A stretch of 64,000 nucleotides of DNA from DASQFQ01 sp038238015 (GCA_038238015.1 JBBRYA010000006.1:1-64000); one strand, 5' to 3'. Shown: positions 7,725 to 16,854, numbered from the stretch's first letter. Numbers and translations are program-made. Notes: a model not told the origin generated them from the sequence alone.

Positions 7725-7841
7725 GTGTCACGACTTCTGGTAGGTCTCGTCGCTGCGGTGGTGCTGGCTGTCATGCCGGCTTCCGCGCTCGCACAGGACA
7801 GCGAGGTGAGCGTCGGCAGTCCGCCGCTGTCCTCGTTGTAG
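7725..7841 (+). pseudogene. Truncated secreted protein, signal peptide only
   Basis: AGGAG at 7711-7715 precedes a GTG at 7725 encoding 38 residues. A clear Sec signal peptide (LLVGLVAAVVLAVMPASALA) is followed by about 15 residues and a stop. Ribosome-binding site and signal peptide look genuine, but the mature protein is gone. The break coincides with debris of an oppositely oriented gene, so this is probably the 5' remnant of a gene cut by a deletion near the island boundary. Confidence 0.5.
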
Positions 7842-8186
7842 GTGCGCAGCGCTCGCGGGTCCATCATCGCCTAGGACGAGGAGTCCCCGGAGCCGAGGAA
7901 CAGCGTGCCGTCCGGGGCCGAGCGCACGGTGCCGATCGAGTGGCTCGTGCCGTCGGAGGGGATGCAGCCGACCTTGGGAGCGGGCGCCGGACAGGGGCCC
8001 GCGCCGATCGACCCGACGAGAACGGTCTCCGGGCTGATCGCCGTGGGGTCGGTCAGGCCGCGGGCCTGGGTCACGGTCGAGAAGCCGTCCGGGCAGGTCG
8101 TCCAGGGCTTCGCCGGCGAGCGCGGAGGCTGGCCGGCCCCAGAGCGCCACGAGCACGAGAAGGATGAGAAAGTGACGCGGCGTCAT
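7825..8186 (-). pseudogene. Decayed secreted sugar (sorbosone/glucose) dehydrogenase-like gene
   Basis: On the minus strand an ATG at 8186 starts a signal peptide (MTPRHFLILLVLVALW). A frameshift near DDLP follows, after which the reading continues as DGFSTVTQARGLTDPTA, then IPSDGTSHSIGTVR, SAPDGTLFLGSGD, a stop, and finally DPRALRTYNEDS. These match in order the conserved blocks of PQQ-type sorbosone/glucose dehydrogenase beta-propellers. Most of the protein between and after the blocks is missing. At least one frameshift, one stop and large deletions make it non-functional. The family call comes from motif resemblance. Confidence 0.55.
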
Positions 8187-8250
8187 TCGTGCCGATCGCC
8201 CAGAATAGGGATCGCAGCGGGTCGTGACCGCCATGCGCTAGCGTCGCCGC

Positions 8251-8772
8251 ATGGCCACCTCCACCTCAGCACCCACCGGCGTGTCCAACGGCGAGCTCAT
8301 CCGCTGGGCCTTCGAGAGGCTCAACGACCGTGACGTCACCGAGCTGCGCCAGTTCTGGAACGCCGAAACTGTCGAGCGCTTCCCCGACGCGACCTGCACG
8401 GGCTCCGAGGAGATCGCCGCCTACTTCGAAACGGTGTTCGCCGCGCTGCCCGACTTCCACATGCGCGTCGACTCGCTCGTCGAGCAGGGCGACGACGTCT
8501 TCGTCCACTGGCACCTCACGGGCACCCACAGCGGCGCGCAGTTCCAGGGCCTCGCCCCCACGGGCCGGCCGATCGCGCTCGACGGCATCGATCACTTCGT
8601 GCTGCGCGACGGCGCGGTCATCTCGAACTTCGTCGTCTACGACCAGATGCAGTTCGCGCGGCAGATCGGGCTCCTGCCGTCGGACGGCTCCACCGCCGAC
8701 CGCGCGATGAAGACCGCCTTCAACGGCAAGACCGAGCTCGTGCGGCTCGTGCGCGAGCGGACCGCCGGCTAG
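8251..8772 (+). CDS. SnoaL-like/ester cyclase-type protein (NTF2 fold)
   Basis: A 173-residue cone-shaped alpha+beta (NTF2-like) protein. It shows the SnoaL-like pattern: helical NGELIRWAFERLNDRD, then FPDATCTGSEEIAAYFETVFAALPDFHMRV, VHWHLTGTHSG and GIDHFVLRDGAVISNFVVYD. The family includes polyketide cyclases, limonene-epoxide-hydrolase relatives and many proteins of unknown substrate. The stop overlaps the convergent acyl-CoA dehydrogenase stop by 4 nt (CTAG). A role in oxidation of a cyclic or terpenoid substrate with that neighbour is possible but not shown. Confidence 0.75.
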   Translation: MATSTSAPTGVSNGELIRWAFERLNDRDVTELRQFWNAETVERFPDATCTGSEEIAAYFETVFAALPDFHMRVDSLVEQGDDVFVHWHLTGTHSGAQFQGLAPTGRPIALDGIDHFVLRDGAVISNFVVYDQMQFARQIGLLPSDGSTADRAMKTAFNGKTELVRLVRERTAG

Positions 8773-10031
8773 GGGATCTGCACGCCCGAGATGGCGCGGG
8801 CGATGACCAGGCGCTGGATCTCCGAGGTGCCCTCGAAGATCGTGTAGATCTTGGCGTCGCGGTGCCAGCGCTCCACGGGGTACTCGCGCGTGTAGCCGTT
8901 GCCGCCGAGGATCTGGATCGCGCGCTCGGTGGCCCAGACGGCGACCTCGCCGGCCTTGAGCTTGCTCATCGAGCCCTCCGCGGCGGTGAAGGGCTTGCCG
9001 CTGCGGCCCATCCAGGAGGCGCGCCACACGAGCAGCCGCGCGGCGTCGATCTCGAGCTTCTTGTCGGCCAGCGCGAAGGCGATCGCCTGGTTGGCGATGA
9101 TCGGTCGGCCGAACTGGCTGCGCTCCTTGGCGTACTCGAGCGCGTACTCGTAGGCCGCTCGGGCGATGCCGATGGCCTGCGAGCCGACCGTCGGGCGGCT
9201 GGCCTCGAAGGTCTGCATGGCCGCCTGTCGCTTGCCGCTCTTGCCCTCGCGGGCGCGGGCGAGGCGCTCGTCGAGCTTCTCCTTGCCGCCAAGCAGGCAG
9301 CGGCCGGGGACCCGGCAGTCGTCGAGGAAGACGTCGGCGGTGTGGGAGGCGCGCAGGCCGTGCTTCTTGACCTTCGTGCCCATCGTCAGGCCGGGCGTGT
9401 CGGGTCCGATCACGAAGCCGGCCTGTCCGCGCGAGCCGAGTTCACGGTCCACGGAGGCGACGACGACGTGGACGTTGGCGATGCCACCGTTGGTCGCCCA
9501 GGCCTTCTGCCCATTGAGGACCCACTCGTCCTTGGCCTCGTCGTAGACCGCGCGCGTGCGCAGCGAGGAGACGTCCGAGCCCGCGTCGGGCTCGGAGACG
9601 CAGAAGGCGCCGACCTTCGGGTCCCCCGCGGTGCCGTAGCACTGCGGGACCCACTCGCCCATCTGCTCCGGGGTGCCCGAGGAGAAGATCCCGGCGACCG
9701 CGAGCGAGGTGCCCATGATCGCCATGCCGATGCCCGCGTCGCCCCAGAACAGCTCCTCGTTGACGATCGGCAGCGTCAGCCCGGACGGGTCGGCGTAGAA
9801 CTGCGCGAGCGCCTCAAAGCCGTAGAGCCCGATCTTCGCGGCCTCGGCGATCACCGGCCAGGGCGTCTCCTCGCGCTCGTCCCACTCGGCCGCGGCGGGC
9901 CGCACGACGTCCGCGGCGAAGCCGTGGACCCAGTCGCGGATCGTCTGCTGGTCCTCTGAGAGCTCGAGGTTGAAGGGCGGCGTCTCGTCGGGGACGGGCA
10001 GTTCGTAGCCCGCGGCTTCCTGGGTGCTCAT
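8769..10031 (-). CDS. Acyl-CoA dehydrogenase
   Basis: A 420-residue flavoprotein. Visible marks are the helical N domain, the FAD-binding CVSEPDAGSDVSSLRT segment, NGQKAWATNGG, GLRASHTADVFLDDCRVP, AYEYALEYAKERSQFG, QILGGNGY and the C-terminal FEGTSEIQRLVIARAI carrying the usual base region. It oxidises an acyl-CoA thioester to the 2-enoyl form, passing electrons to ETF; chain specificity is not deducible. The ATG at 10031 is preceded by AAAGGA at good spacing. It lies 14 bp downstream of an alpha/beta hydrolase gene in the same direction, so the two are probably one transcript. Confidence 0.93.
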   Translation of the reverse strand: MSTQEAAGYELPVPDETPPFNLELSEDQQTIRDWVHGFAADVVRPAAAEWDEREETPWPVIAEAAKIGLYGFEALAQFYADPSGLTLPIVNEELFWGDAGIGMAIMGTSLAVAGIFSSGTPEQMGEWVPQCYGTAGDPKVGAFCVSEPDAGSDVSSLRTRAVYDEAKDEWVLNGQKAWATNGGIANVHVVVASVDRELGSRGQAGFVIGPDTPGLTMGTKVKKHGLRASHTADVFLDDCRVPGRCLLGGKEKLDERLARAREGKSGKRQAAMQTFEASRPTVGSQAIGIARAAYEYALEYAKERSQFGRPIIANQAIAFALADKKLEIDAARLLVWRASWMGRSGKPFTAAEGSMSKLKAGEVAVWATERAIQILGGNGYTREYPVERWHRDAKIYTIFEGTSEIQRLVIARAISGVQIP

Positions 10032-10045
10032 GAGTCCTTTCGAGG

Positions 10046-10951
10046 TCAGGCGGCGCCCGCGAGCAGCAGCTCGCGGGTCCGGCCGGGGTCGGCGGCGGAG
10101 GGGTCGGTGGCGAGGATGAAGTCGCGCAGGTCCTCCGCGAAGCGCACAGGATCGTCGAGATGGGGATAGTGGCCGGCGCCGGGGTAGAGCTCCAGCCGGC
10201 TGCCGGGGATCAGCTCGTGCGCGGCCAGCGCGTGGCCGACCGGGATGATCGGGTCGCGGTCGCCCCACGCCAGCAGCGTCGGCACGGCCTGGGCGAGGTA
10301 GAGGCGGTCGGTGGCGTTGATGCGCTGGCCGCCGAACTCGATGACGCTGCGGGCCGTCGCGACGAACGCCCGGCGCGCCTCGGCGTCGCGGAAGGAGGCG
10401 ATCGAGCTCGCCACCTCGGCGAGGTCGGCGCCGGGCCGGAAGCCGAGCCGCCCCGCCAGCCCGGCGACGACCGCGCCGATGCGCAGCACCGGCGGCCCGA
10501 ACAGCAGCGGCAGCACCAGCTCCGAGCCCGGCAGCGTCGCCGAGCGCAGGGCCAGGCTCACCTCGCGGCCGAGGCCGCCGCTTGAGACGAGCACGAGGCG
10601 CTCGGTGCGCTCGGGGAACTGGTAAGCGAACTGCATGGCGATGCCGCCGCCAAAGGAGTGGCCGACGACGGTCGCGCGATCGTGGCCGAGCGCGGCCAGC
10701 AGGTCGCGCACGCCGCTCGCGTAGGCGCCGAGCGAGTAGTCGCCGCGCGGCTTGGCCGACTCGCCGTGGCCGAGCAGGTCGGGGGCGAGCACGGTGAAGT
10801 CGCGCGCCAGCCGGCGCATCGCGGGCTCCCAGGACGCCGAGTTGCCGGCGATCCCGTGGAGCAGCAGCACCACAGGGCCGTCGCCCGCCTCGCGGAAGCT
10901 CATGCGGTGGCCGTGCAGCAGGATCTCGCGGACCTCGATCGGGCCGGGCAT
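10046..10951 (-). CDS. Alpha/beta hydrolase
   Basis: About 301 residues from the ATG at 10951; an in-frame start at 11035 would add 28 residues of low-complexity sequence and is less likely. Features are VVLLLHGIAGNSASWEP (oxyanion-hole HG), DLLGHGESAKP, the nucleophile elbow GHSFGGG, the acid in WGDRDPIIP, and His in GAGHYPHLD. This is the catalytic triad of esterase/epoxide-hydrolase-like and C-C hydrolase enzymes. A partner role with the downstream acyl-CoA dehydrogenase in degrading an ester or ring product is plausible. Substrate unknown. Confidence 0.88.
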   Translation of the reverse strand: MPGPIEVREILLHGHRMSFREAGDGPVVLLLHGIAGNSASWEPAMRRLARDFTVLAPDLLGHGESAKPRGDYSLGAYASGVRDLLAALGHDRATVVGHSFGGGIAMQFAYQFPERTERLVLVSSGGLGREVSLALRSATLPGSELVLPLLFGPPVLRIGAVVAGLAGRLGFRPGADLAEVASSIASFRDAEARRAFVATARSVIEFGGQRINATDRLYLAQAVPTLLAWGDRDPIIPVGHALAAHELIPGSRLELYPGAGHYPHLDDPVRFAEDLRDFILATDPSAADPGRTRELLLAGAA

Positions 10952-11139
10952 GCGCCGCACACTAGGCGACGGCGGCCCGCGGGACTGCTCAGCCAGGCCA
11001 CGTTCGCCGAGGTGCGGTTCGTCGCGGGATGACAACCCCGCGGGAGGTTCCTAGTACTTGAAGCCCATGTCCGCCCCTTCCCCGCTCGCTTGCCCGATCG
11101 TCATCGGCGCCTGAGCGCAGAGCTGGAGCGGTGGGCGGT

Positions 11140-12489
11140 TCAGGCCAACAGGCGTCGGGGCCGCGCGTACTCGCGAACGCGGCGCTCGAAGGCCAGCTCG
11201 GTGGCGAAATCGGCGTCGTCGCCGTGCCGGAAGGCGAGGCCCTTCCGCTCCAGCAGCGCGACGAAGTCATCGACGAGCTCGGGGTCGAGCTGGCTGCCGG
11301 CCACCCGCCGCAGCTCGGCGATCGCCTGGCTCGGGCTCAAGACGCGCCGGTAGGAGTCGCGCGCCGTCATGACGTCGTAGGTGTCGGCGACCGAGATGAT
11401 GCGCGCCACCAGCGGGATCTCCTCGCCCGCGAGCCCGCGCGGGTAGCCGGCGCCGTCCCAGCGCTCGTGATGGCAGAGCACGACGTCGGCGACCGGGCCG
11501 TAGGCCTCCATGCGCCGTACGAGGCGAGCCCCCTCCTCGGGGTGGCGGCGCACCGTCTCCCAGTCCTCGGGGCTGAGCGGCGTCTTCGCGAGCAGGATCG
11601 CGTCGGGGAAGGAGAACTTGCCGATGTCGTGCAGCAGCCCGGCCGTGTGGGCGAGCTCCTGCTCGTCCTTGCCGCACCCGCGCTTCGCGGCGAGCGCGCG
11701 ACCGAAGCGCGCGACCGCCGCCGAGTGGCGGGCGGTCATGCGGTCGCGCAGCGCGAGCGTCTCGACCATCGAGGTCAGCACGCCGAGTTGCAACGAGGCG
11801 AGCTGCTCGGCGCGCCGCTGAGAAAGCAGCAGCTCGCGCAGCAGGAACTGGAACACGACAAGCACGAGCGCGAACAGGCCGAGCGCCGCGAGGCCGACCT
11901 CGCGGTAGAGCACCGCGACGCTCACCGTGAGCAGCGCGCTGGCAAGCACCGAGGGGAGCACGGGCACGAAGATCGTGCGGAACTGGAGCCGCATCGACGT
12001 CCCGTGGTGCAGCGCCGAGTCGCCCGCGATCATCGCGAAGTTGAGGAGGTTGACGACCATGAACGCGGCGAAGACGACGAGCGCGAAGCTCAGCCGTGCG
12101 CCCTCGAGGTCCGTCCAGTTGCCCGTGCGCTCGATCAGCAGGGCGCCGGCGAAGGGGAAGGTCGCGTAGGTCGCGAGGTTCGTGAGCAGCTTGCCGGGGG
12201 CCAGCCGGGTGCGGGCGCCGTCGAGCAGCGTGACCACGACGCCGATCGCGACCGCCGGCGCCGGCCCGAGCAGGGCCATCGCGAGCAAGAGCGCGAGGAA
12301 CGAGCCCGAGATGCGCTGGGTCTGATGGCGCACGGCGAGTGCGTCCGAGGCCAGCGCCAGAGCCAGCAGGACGAGCACGAGCCCCCACGGCCGCCAGTCC
12401 GCGGAGCGCGACGTGAAGGCGCTCGCGGCGAGCACTGCGAACAGGAGGACGGCTTCGGCTGCGGCAAGCAGCTTGGATCGGCGCGTCAT
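11140..12489 (-). CDS. Membrane HD-GYP domain protein
   Basis: A 449-residue protein. The first 225 residues contain about seven hydrophobic segments resembling a MASE-type integral sensory domain. The C-terminal 200 residues form an HD-GYP phosphodiesterase: TARHSAAVARFGRALA, LLHDIGKFSFPD, a HPEEGARL segment, CHHERWDGAGYP and VARIISVADTYDVMTARDSYR. The HD, GYP and metal-binding His/Asp residues look intact, so c-di-GMP (or another cyclic dinucleotide) hydrolysis is likely. It is transcribed alone, divergent from nothing obvious; 188 bp separate it from the alpha/beta hydrolase gene. The membrane-domain signal is unknown. Confidence 0.88.
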   Translation of the reverse strand: MTRRSKLLAAAEAVLLFAVLAASAFTSRSADWRPWGLVLVLLALALASDALAVRHQTQRISGSFLALLLAMALLGPAPAVAIGVVVTLLDGARTRLAPGKLLTNLATYATFPFAGALLIERTGNWTDLEGARLSFALVVFAAFMVVNLLNFAMIAGDSALHHGTSMRLQFRTIFVPVLPSVLASALLTVSVAVLYREVGLAALGLFALVLVVFQFLLRELLLSQRRAEQLASLQLGVLTSMVETLALRDRMTARHSAAVARFGRALAAKRGCGKDEQELAHTAGLLHDIGKFSFPDAILLAKTPLSPEDWETVRRHPEEGARLVRRMEAYGPVADVVLCHHERWDGAGYPRGLAGEEIPLVARIISVADTYDVMTARDSYRRVLSPSQAIAELRRVAGSQLDPELVDDFVALLERKGLAFRHGDDADFATELAFERRVREYARPRRLLA

Positions 12490-12536
12490 GACTGTCTCTC
12501 AGCACCGTACCGCAGCGCGATTGGCGCAAACTGCGG

Positions 12537-13844
12537 TCAGAGCTTCGCGAACGCGACGAGCAGCTCGCGCGCCGCGCGTTCCCCGAGCGCCAGGCTCTCG
12601 AGCCGGTAAGACTCGTCGGGGGCGTGGAAGGCGTCGTCGGGGAGGAAGAAGCCGCTGACGACGGTCGGGATCCCGCGGGCGGCGAACTCGGCGACCACCG
12701 GGATCGAGCCGCCGACCCGCACGAACGCGGGCGCCATTCCGGTGGCCCGCTCGATCGCCCCGGCGGCGAGCGCCAGCGCAGGCTCGGCGGGGTCGAACAG
12801 CGCCGGCTCAGCGTGCCTCCCGGTGAGCTCGACCTCGGTTCCCTCAGGGGCGGCGTCGCGCAGCAGGCGCTCGAGCACCGGGGCGATGCGCTCCGAGCGC
12901 TGGCCGGGCGCGATGCGCACGGTGACCGTCGCGCGTGCCGTCGCCGGCACGACCGTGCGAGGCTCGCCGCCCACGATCTCGTTGACGTCGAGCGAGGCCT
13001 CGGCGCCGTTGCGCTCGTAGTAGGAGTCGCCCGCGCCGGGATAGGCCGGTCGCGCGCCGACCTCGGCGAGCACATCCGCGCCCGGTGTCAGGCGCGCCCA
13101 GGACTCGCGCTCGGCCGCCGCGGGGGCGGCGATGCCCTCGCGGAGCTCCTCGCGCAGCCGCCCGTCGGGCCCGGGCAGGACCGCCGCGAGCATCGCGTGC
13201 AGCGCGTGCAGCGCGTTGAGCGCGCTCCCGCCGTAGATCCCGGAGTGCACGTCGCGCGTCCCGGTGCGCACGACGATGTCGAAGCCGACCAGGCCGCGCA
13301 GGCCGACGGTGATCGCCGGGGTCTGCTCGTCGGCCATCCCCGCGTCGAACACGATCGCGGCGTCGGCGCCGCGCGTATCGGCGCGGATCCACTCCGTGAT
13401 CGATTCGCTGCCCGCCTCCTCCTCGCCCTCGACGACGACGCGGACGTTGACCGGCAGGGTGCCCGCGCGCGCCAGCTCGCAGGCGACGTGCAGCAGCGGC
13501 AGGAAGTTGCCCTTGTCGTCGGCGGCGCCGCGGGCGTAGAGCCGGCCGTCGCGCACCTCGGGCTCGAAGGGCGGCGAGCTCCACGCCTGCGGGTCGCCGA
13601 CCGACTGGACGTCGTAGTGGCCGTAGATCAGCACGGTCGGCGCGTCCTCGCTCGCCGCGCGCAGGTCGCCGATCACGAGTGGGTTGCCGCCGCCGATGTG
13701 CACGAGCTCGACGCTGCCGCCCGCCGCGCGCACCCGCTCGGCCGCCCACTCCGCGGCGCGCTCCAGGTCGGCGGGATCGCCGCCTCCGGTGGAGATCGAG
13801 GGGATGCGCAGCCAGTCGATCAGCTCGTCGAGCAGCTCGGGCAT
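12537..13844 (-). CDS. M20-family dipeptidase/carboxypeptidase
   Basis: A 435-residue metallopeptidase. Zinc-site blocks are TVLIYGHYDVQSVG (His, Asp), ARGAADDKGNFLP (bridging Asp), VVEGEEEAGSES (catalytic Glu and zinc Glu), FDAGMADEQTP, and a C-terminal FFLPDDAFHAPDES (His). The lid/dimerisation domain carries RDVHSGIYGG. The length and the 'GSESI' and 'DVHSG' motifs fit the M20 dipeptidase subgroup (carnosinase/PepV-like). It cleaves small peptides in the cytosol; there is no signal peptide. It is flanked by the HD-GYP gene and, divergently, by a small secreted protein. Confidence 0.9.
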   Translation of the reverse strand: MPELLDELIDWLRIPSISTGGGDPADLERAAEWAAERVRAAGGSVELVHIGGGNPLVIGDLRAASEDAPTVLIYGHYDVQSVGDPQAWSSPPFEPEVRDGRLYARGAADDKGNFLPLLHVACELARAGTLPVNVRVVVEGEEEAGSESITEWIRADTRGADAAIVFDAGMADEQTPAITVGLRGLVGFDIVVRTGTRDVHSGIYGGSALNALHALHAMLAAVLPGPDGRLREELREGIAAPAAAERESWARLTPGADVLAEVGARPAYPGAGDSYYERNGAEASLDVNEIVGGEPRTVVPATARATVTVRIAPGQRSERIAPVLERLLRDAAPEGTEVELTGRHAEPALFDPAEPALALAAGAIERATGMAPAFVRVGGSIPVVAEFAARGIPTVVSGFFLPDDAFHAPDESYRLESLALGERAARELLVAFAKL

Positions 13845-13909
13845 CGCCGCAGACTATCCGCGCCCGAGAAAAGTCCCACGTGCGAGGCGGGCTCCGGTAG
13901 CGTCGGCCT

Positions 13910-14371
13910 GTGCGTCGCGTGGTGCTGCTCGTCGTGTTGGCCGGACTGGTCGCCGGAGCGACCGCGCTCGCGCAGGACGGCGGCTCCCAGGATTCCTACG
14001 CGCTGCAGGAGCCGGCCGTGCACTCGGCGGAGCTACTGCGGCTGCCCTCCGACGCCCGCTGCCGGCGCCGTGCGCTCGTGACCGCGCGCGTGCTGCCTCC
14101 GCCGGGCGCCGTGATGGGTCTCGTGCAGGTCAGTGTCGGCGCGCGCGAGGCGGTGCGGCTCACCGGCATCCCGCGCGCGGCCAGCGCGTCGGTCAGGCTC
14201 GGCCGCGGCCGCACCCGCGTGATCGTGACCGGCACCACGCTCGGCGGCCAGGTCGTGCGCGCGACCCGCAGCTACCGCCGCTGCGGCACGGCGGCGCCGC
14301 GGCCGCGCGCCCCGGCTCCAGCAGCGCCCATCCCGAGCGGCGGCATCGTCGGCGGGACCGACGAGGGCTAG
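13910..14371 (+). CDS. Small secreted protein of unknown function
   Basis: A 153-residue product from a GTG start. Residues 1-21 form a Sec signal peptide (VVLLVVLAGLVAGATALAQ). The mature part has RLPSDARCRRRALVTARVLPP, a beta-rich stretch, a second Cys (RSYRRCG) and a Pro/Ala tail. The two Cys could form a disulfide. This resembles the repeat-like beta domains with paired Cys at the C termini of other secreted proteins in this window, such as the BNR protein, but I recognise no family. The 3' end overlaps the convergent amidohydrolase gene by 4 nt. Confidence 0.6.
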   Translation: MRRVVLLVVLAGLVAGATALAQDGGSQDSYALQEPAVHSAELLRLPSDARCRRRALVTARVLPPPGAVMGLVQVSVGAREAVRLTGIPRAASASVRLGRGRTRVIVTGTTLGGQVVRATRSYRRCGTAAPRPRAPAPAAPIPSGGIVGGTDEG

Positions 14372-15552
14372 CTCGGCTCGCTCGGCTCGCCAGCCTCGGC
14401 GTGCTCGCGCGTCGGCGGCAGCGCCCCGGAGGGGGTGGCGAGCGCCACGTCGGGCGTGCGCGCGACGGTGAGGGCGAAGATCAGGAAGCGCCCGGCCGCC
14501 GGGATCGGGCGGCCGTCCTCGGGAGGCGCGACGTGCTCCTCGTAGAGGTCGAGCAGCTCGAGCACCGCGGCACATACCGGCGTCTCCGGGGTGCCCTCGC
14601 CGACCGCGCAGGCGAGCCGGGTGATCGCCAGCGGCTCGTCGAATGGCGCCTGGACGAAGGCCCTGCCCATCGCGGTGGTCAGGTGGGCGACGATGCGTTC
14701 GAGCAGCGGGTGCAGCGGTCGCGGCGAGGGGCCGGGCGGCGGGCCCAGGTCCAGCGGCGGCTCGCTGGCGATCAGGCGCGAGAGCTGGCCGCCCATGATG
14801 CCGCGGATCTGCTCGGCGCCGAGCCCGGCCTGCAGCGCGTAGCGCCCGAACTGGGTGGCGGAGAGCTGCGGTAGCCCGTAGGGCGAGTCGCTCGCCCACA
14901 CGATGTTCGCCGGCGGGGCGAGCGCGAGCAGCGCCAGGAAGTCGGCCGGGAGCCACCACGAGGTGTCGATGAACAGGTTCGGGTGCTCGGGCAGCACTCG
15001 CCAGATCCAGGCGAGGTCGGAGATCGCGCAGTGGGCGAGGATCAGCCGCGCGTTGGGGAACTCGCCGCTGAACTTCACGGTGTTCTGGCCGAGGGCGGGG
15101 ATCCCGCGTCCGGCGTGGATGAGCAGGATCGCGTTGCGCTCGTGGGCGAGCGCGACCAGCTCGCGGACGGCCGGCTCGGCGAGGTCGAACTGCTCGGCGC
15201 GCGGGTGCAGCTTGATCCCGCTGGCGCCCGCGTCGAGGCAGCGGGTGGCCTCGGCCACCGCGTCGCGGCGCGGGTCCACGCGGCAGAGCGCGTGCAGGCG
15301 CCCGCCGGACGCGGCGACGGCCTCGAGCACAGCGTCGTTGGCCTCGGGGTAGCCGCCGGGCTCGTGCATCGGGAAGACCAGCGCGCGGGCGTCGATGTGC
15401 CCCAGGGACTCCAGGAGCTGATCGGGCGTCTGCCGGAAGCCGTCGGGATCGTTGGCGCCGACGTGGGTGTGCGCGTCGAAGAGCTCGAGGTCGCCGACCT
15501 CGCCCGCGAAGCGCTCGTACCACGGCCGCAGGATCCCGTCGACGTCCACCAC
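14368..15552 (-). CDS. Amidohydrolase family 2 (TIM-barrel) protein
   Basis: A 394-residue protein. FDAHTHVGAND near residue 26 is the metal-binding HxH of amidohydrolases. SGIKLHPRAEQFD, LIHAGRG, LILAHCAISD, NLFIDTSWW and IVWASDSPYG are the later barrel strands, the last giving the catalytic Asp. This layout matches PF04909 (ACMSD/TatD-like) enzymes. The C-terminal 130 residues (after LIASEPPLDL) are an extension I do not recognise, predicted helical. Substrate is unknown; hydrolysis or decarboxylation are both known in the family. It is divergent from the DUF6812-like gene. Confidence 0.8.
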   Translation of the reverse strand: MVDVDGILRPWYERFAGEVGDLELFDAHTHVGANDPDGFRQTPDQLLESLGHIDARALVFPMHEPGGYPEANDAVLEAVAASGGRLHALCRVDPRRDAVAEATRCLDAGASGIKLHPRAEQFDLAEPAVRELVALAHERNAILLIHAGRGIPALGQNTVKFSGEFPNARLILAHCAISDLAWIWRVLPEHPNLFIDTSWWLPADFLALLALAPPANIVWASDSPYGLPQLSATQFGRYALQAGLGAEQIRGIMGGQLSRLIASEPPLDLGPPPGPSPRPLHPLLERIVAHLTTAMGRAFVQAPFDEPLAITRLACAVGEGTPETPVCAAVLELLDLYEEHVAPPEDGRPIPAAGRFLIFALTVARTPDVALATPSGALPPTREHAEAGEPSEPS

Positions 15553-15599
15553 GGCGGCGCACCCTATCGGCCGTCGCGCGGGTGGCCGATACTGGCCGA

Positions 15600-15917
15600 A
15601 TGCAATATCGCCGCGAGCGCGTTCGGGTCGAGACCCAGCGCCACGTCATCCAGGGCACCCTGCAGCTCCCGAACGAGGGCTACCGCTCCCGTACCACGGA
15701 CTTTCTCAACGCGCACGACTCCGACTTCATCGCGCTCACCGACGCCGACGTCGAGTGGGCCGACGGCTCCCGCGAGGCCGAGCATCACGAGTTCATGGCC
15801 GTCTCCGCGCGCCACGTCCTCGTGGTGATCGAGCTCGAGTCGCTCGAGGTGCTCGAGATCCCGGGGCCCGCTCCGGTCGTCTCGCTGTCGGCGCCGCCGC
15901 CGGCGTCGGGCTCCTAA
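15600..15917 (+). CDS. DUF6812-like small protein
   Basis: 105 residues from the ATG at 15600; an in-frame GTG at 15582 would add six. The core RVRVETQRHVIQGTLQLPNEGYRSRTTDFLNAHDSDFIALTDADV is conserved among actinobacterial proteins annotated DUF6812 and looks like a small beta-barrel. The tail is Ala/Pro-rich. Function is unknown. It is convergent with the VOC-protein gene, whose stop lies 4 nt away. Confidence 0.65.
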   Translation: MQYRRERVRVETQRHVIQGTLQLPNEGYRSRTTDFLNAHDSDFIALTDADVEWADGSREAEHHEFMAVSARHVLVVIELESLEVLEIPGPAPVVSLSAPPPASGS

Positions 15918-15921
15918 CGCA

Positions 15922-16854
15922 CTAGGGCGCGGGCGCCGGCCAGCCGGCGCGCGGGTCCGGCAGCGGCGTGAGGGTGCGCTCGATCTGCTCGCGCGCGCCC
16001 TCAAAGCGCGGCGGCAGGATGATCTTCGTGCCGAGCTGCTCCATCGGGACGTCGACCGTGAACCCGGGGCCGTCGTCGGCGATCTCGAACAGCACGCCGC
16101 TTGGCTCGCGGAAGTAGATCGAGTGGAAGTAGTGGCGGTCGATGATCCCGGAGGTCGGGACGCCGGCCTCCTGCAGGTGCTGCTCCCAGCGCGGGTGCTC
16201 CGCCACCGTCGTGCCCCACGCCACGTGGTGCACGGTCCCGGCGCTCTGGCTGCCGGGAGCGGCGGGCGGCGGGTCATAGGCGATCGTCGAGCCGCGCGAG
16301 CCCCCGCGAAGCTCCCACTCGGCCTCGCCCGCGGGCCTCGCGCCCAGGACGCGCTCGAGCAGCGGCGCGCTGCGCTCGGGCGCCGCGCTGTAGGCCCGCA
16401 CGCTCTCGAAGCCCTGCAGTGCCAGCTCGGCCGGGACGTCGGGGTGGTAGGCCGACAGCGGCGCGTCCTCGCGCTCGCTGACGGCGAGCTCGTGGGCCAG
16501 GCCCTCGGGGTCGGCGAAGCGCAGGCGCTCGCCGTCGCGCCCGACCTCGGTGCCCTCGAGCTCGAGCCGCGCGGCCCAGAAGGCGAGCGCGTCGGCGCTG
16601 CCCACGCGCCAGACGATCGTGTGCACCATGCCCGCTCCGGCGCGCCCGGGCAGCGCGCGCGGATACTCGAAGAAGGTCAGCTCCGACCCGGCGCGGCCCT
16701 GCTCGTCGGCGTAGAACAGGTGGTAGACGGTCGGATCGTCCTGGTTGACGGTCTTGGCCACCATCCGCAGGCCCAGCACGCGCGTGTAGAAGTCGACGTT
16801 GCGAGCCGCGTCGCCGGTGATCGCGGTGATGTGGTGGATGCCCTCGAGTTCCAT
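15922..16854 (-). CDS. VOC-family ring-cleaving dioxygenase/glyoxalase-type protein
   Basis: A 310-residue protein with two pairs of vicinal-oxygen-chelate modules. The N half starts GIHHITAITGDAARNVDFYTRVLGLRMVAKTVNQDD and has the metal-site Glu/His pattern (FFEYP, MVHTIVWR). The C half has TVHHVAWGT, DRHYFHSIYFREPSGVLFEIADDGPGF. This is the YkcA/MhqO-like group of putative glyoxalases and hydroquinone dioxygenases. It is the last gene of the hut transcript (1-nt overlap with hutI), but no histidine-pathway step calls for it. It may have been recruited to the operon by position only. Confidence 0.85.
   Translation of the reverse strand: MELEGIHHITAITGDAARNVDFYTRVLGLRMVAKTVNQDDPTVYHLFYADEQGRAGSELTFFEYPRALPGRAGAGMVHTIVWRVGSADALAFWAARLELEGTEVGRDGERLRFADPEGLAHELAVSEREDAPLSAYHPDVPAELALQGFESVRAYSAAPERSAPLLERVLGARPAGEAEWELRGGSRGSTIAYDPPPAAPGSQSAGTVHHVAWGTTVAEHPRWEQHLQEAGVPTSGIIDRHYFHSIYFREPSGVLFEIADDGPGFTVDVPMEQLGTKIILPPRFEGAREQIERTLTPLPDPRAGWPAPAP

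Noticed and set aside
11045..11115. A 17-codon minus-strand ORF ending in MGFKY downstream of the HD-GYP gene.
   Set aside because: No ribosome-binding site, no recognisable pattern and no supporting context; too short to claim.
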